A program made the position numbers and the translations under genes. This document shows positions 62,358 through 64,000 of a stretch of DNA of 64,000 nucleotides, one piece after another. Position 1 is the stretch's first letter; each line of letters begins with the position of its first letter. The notes under the pieces are model-generated. The model had not been told where the DNA came from and made no database searches. It saw only the letters and a program-made list of their open reading frames with translations. Origin of the DNA: Ustulina deusta (taxonomy: Eukaryota; Ascomycota; Sordariomycetes; Xylariales; Xylariaceae); assembly GCA_023159155.1 (NCBI GenBank), contig JAJNNX010000006.1:1-64000 (forward strand), read 5' to 3'.

Positions 62358-64000
62358 GCAGTCTCGCTAGGCCTGGGTTTGGCCTGAATCCTGGTGCGGT
62401 GTAAAAAACATGTGTTTATGCAGGAGGCTGGTGTTCCACATACCTTGTAGATATAGGAATTGGAGTTTGGGTGAGAGAGTGCCTTTTTAGACTATGTAGA
62501 GTTCATGACCTACCATTCCCACCTCTAAGCATTATTTCGGGAAGACAAAGAACAAGTAATAGCATATATACCCTTATAGAGCTAGGAATCCTATACGCAT
62601 TGCTGCGCTTTTCGCCACCTAGCTCTGTGCTTTCGCCATGGTCCTACTACTTGTCACGGGCAGTTTAAGTTAATTGCCACGGATTAGATGTTGCCAAAGG
62701 CCATATACGATACAACACTGAACCTAAAGAAAGTGGAGAGGGAGTCCAGTCTCCCCAAGGCCATGTCCAAGCCTGAAATAATTAGGTCAAGGCCATGTAT
62801 ATAGGCTACATACCCCTCGCATTATCGAATGTCTATCTAGTACGCATGCGCATCGAGTCCTATTTATGGTGCCCTGTGTCTCGTTTCGATCATACGCCAC
62901 TCCAGAGAGATACCCCCTTGCCTCGACTGCGGAACAAAAGCAGCGAATCCTCCCTATATGGGAATTTACTGCTCGGCTTCAGAGGTGTTCGCGCAGCCCA
63001 AAAGCTTGATCCCCAACTCAGATTGGGCTGCGGAGTTTATAGACTTCTTTGCCTCGCAAATGTGATGAAGTTGCCGAATTCGAGGTTGAGGAAGCGTTGG
63101 CATACGGTAGATCGGCCGAACTAATGTATACTAAACAACAAAATACCTCCTCTGCTCGTTTCGGTACGAATGCCATCGAATCTCTTGGAGGATTCTTGGG
63201 CAGAGCTCGCTCTATACCCGGGAAATATGACTACCTAGTCATGCTGCGAAGAACGCTAAACAAACTGGCAGCTCGCGAGACTGCCCTGCTTCGTGACGTT
63301 GCTCGCCTCCCCTCTGATATAGCACAGGAGACGACAGGGTGTTCGGCGCAGAGGGCCCGGTCTGTTGGAAATGGAGAACTTGGCACGGTCGTGCAGCACG
63401 GCTGAGGATGTAGATCCGAGAGTGCGAGATCTATGAGGTTTTCGAGCCCAGATGTTCCGGGTGTGAGGTTTCCGTGCTAGCTGACTACAAAAATTCGGGT
63501 TCTCACCAGATGAGGCACCGGGGGGGGTCTTTTCTTTTTAGAGACAGGCGAGAATCGGTATTCGAGGAAAAGGGAATCTTTGTCGAACTATAATGGAGTT
63601 TGCTCTGATGTGTTCCGGATTTCAGTGAGCAAGCATTTTTTGACGGTATGCACGATGGGCCAGGTTGTAGGACTTCCTCTTCATTCTTGACTCGGAAAAG
63701 GCACGTTGCTCCAGCACGGGTAGGCCTTGGTATATCAGCATATATTCGCCTCCACCCTTCTCCCACAGCTGCTTGTGGACTCTCTCACTTAACACTGACT
63801 AAGATACACAGCAGTGGTACACAGATAATAATCAGGTTATTGGGGCCCAACTAACGAGATTATGATCTCTTCAATCCTATCTTGACCTCGTCGTCAACCC
63901 TTTTCCTATCTCATCTCTCGACAGATCATACGTACCTCGAATATTCCCCATCTCCGCAACAAGGCGTGCGAGGCTATCGGATTCTTCGTTTGATGCTATT
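62358..64000. other. Terminal intergenic stretch, gene content unresolved
   Basis: 1.6 kb. Plus frames near 62980-63400 contain protein-like pieces in three different frames (for instance F-I-D-F-F-A-S-Q-M, then a 110-codon frame from 63049 without an ATG start), suggesting a decayed gene or one with introns I could not place. At the right edge the minus strand has an open segment (63935-63999) followed by GTACGT, possibly the last base of an exon of a gene beyond the window. Confidence 0.3.

Noticed and set aside
63049..63405. 118-codon plus-strand frame near the right end
   Set aside because: It has no ATG start, a neighbouring protein-like piece sits in another frame, and I could not place splice sites that join them; left as unresolved.
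1..64000. CRISPR arrays, rRNA genes, bacterial operons or a biosynthetic gene cluster
   Set aside because: No spaced direct repeats, no rRNA core sequences and no polyketide, peptide synthetase or terpene cyclase signatures were seen; the genes are eukaryotic with introns.

Overview
The window looks like a chromosome segment of a filamentous ascomycete (Pezizomycotina). The genes carry short GT-AG introns (about 50-90 nt, one of 246 nt). Several products are typical of this group: a MetX-like CysA serine O-acyltransferase, a Pal1 morphology protein, an HGD-type protein kinase, and an ankyrin protein with a fungal NLR-type N-terminus. Two long, extremely A+T-rich blocks (about 1-12240 and 13540-29030) carry transposon relics whose repeat copies differ only by transitions. 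That is the mark of repeat-induced point mutation (RIP).

Layout of the left half. 1-12240 is a RIP-degraded block with no intact gene; it holds decayed C2H2 zinc-finger coding traces near 7.68 and 9.60 kb. 12241-13540 is a GC-normal island with a 14-bp minisatellite and two repeats that reappear near 29 kb. 13426-29130 is best read as two nested Ty3/gypsy retrotransposons. A minus-strand element (16612-24234, 179-bp LTRs, 5-bp target duplication, polypurine tract, gag zinc knuckle, RT and integrase relics) sits inside an older plus-strand element. The older one has its zinc knuckle near 15.4 kb, RT near 25.6 kb and integrase at 26.9-27.4 kb.

Layout of the right half (29.9-64 kb, ordinary composition). 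In order: cysA (-); a conserved ascomycete protein (+); a small protein (-); a protein kinase (+); a small acidic-tailed protein (-); a CorA-like two-TM membrane protein (+); a secreted two-domain fasciclin protein (+); a RecA/Rad51-fold protein lacking a Walker A motif (-); Pal1 (-); a gene-poor gap of about 5 kb; an NLR-like ankyrin protein with a reading-frame break (+); a Cys-rich pseudogene with RIP-type stops (+); an F-box-like protein (-); and the mitochondrial Mg2+ channel Mrs2 (+) with GAN in place of GMN.

The genes do not form an obvious pathway or biosynthetic cluster. Housekeeping genes (cysA, Pal1, mrs2) alternate with fast-evolving accessory families (kinase, CorA-like, ankyrin/NLR-like, F-box-like), as is common beside transposon-rich heterochromatin. 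All exon structures were inferred by eye from splice signals, reading frame and family resemblance; no alignment or database search was run.
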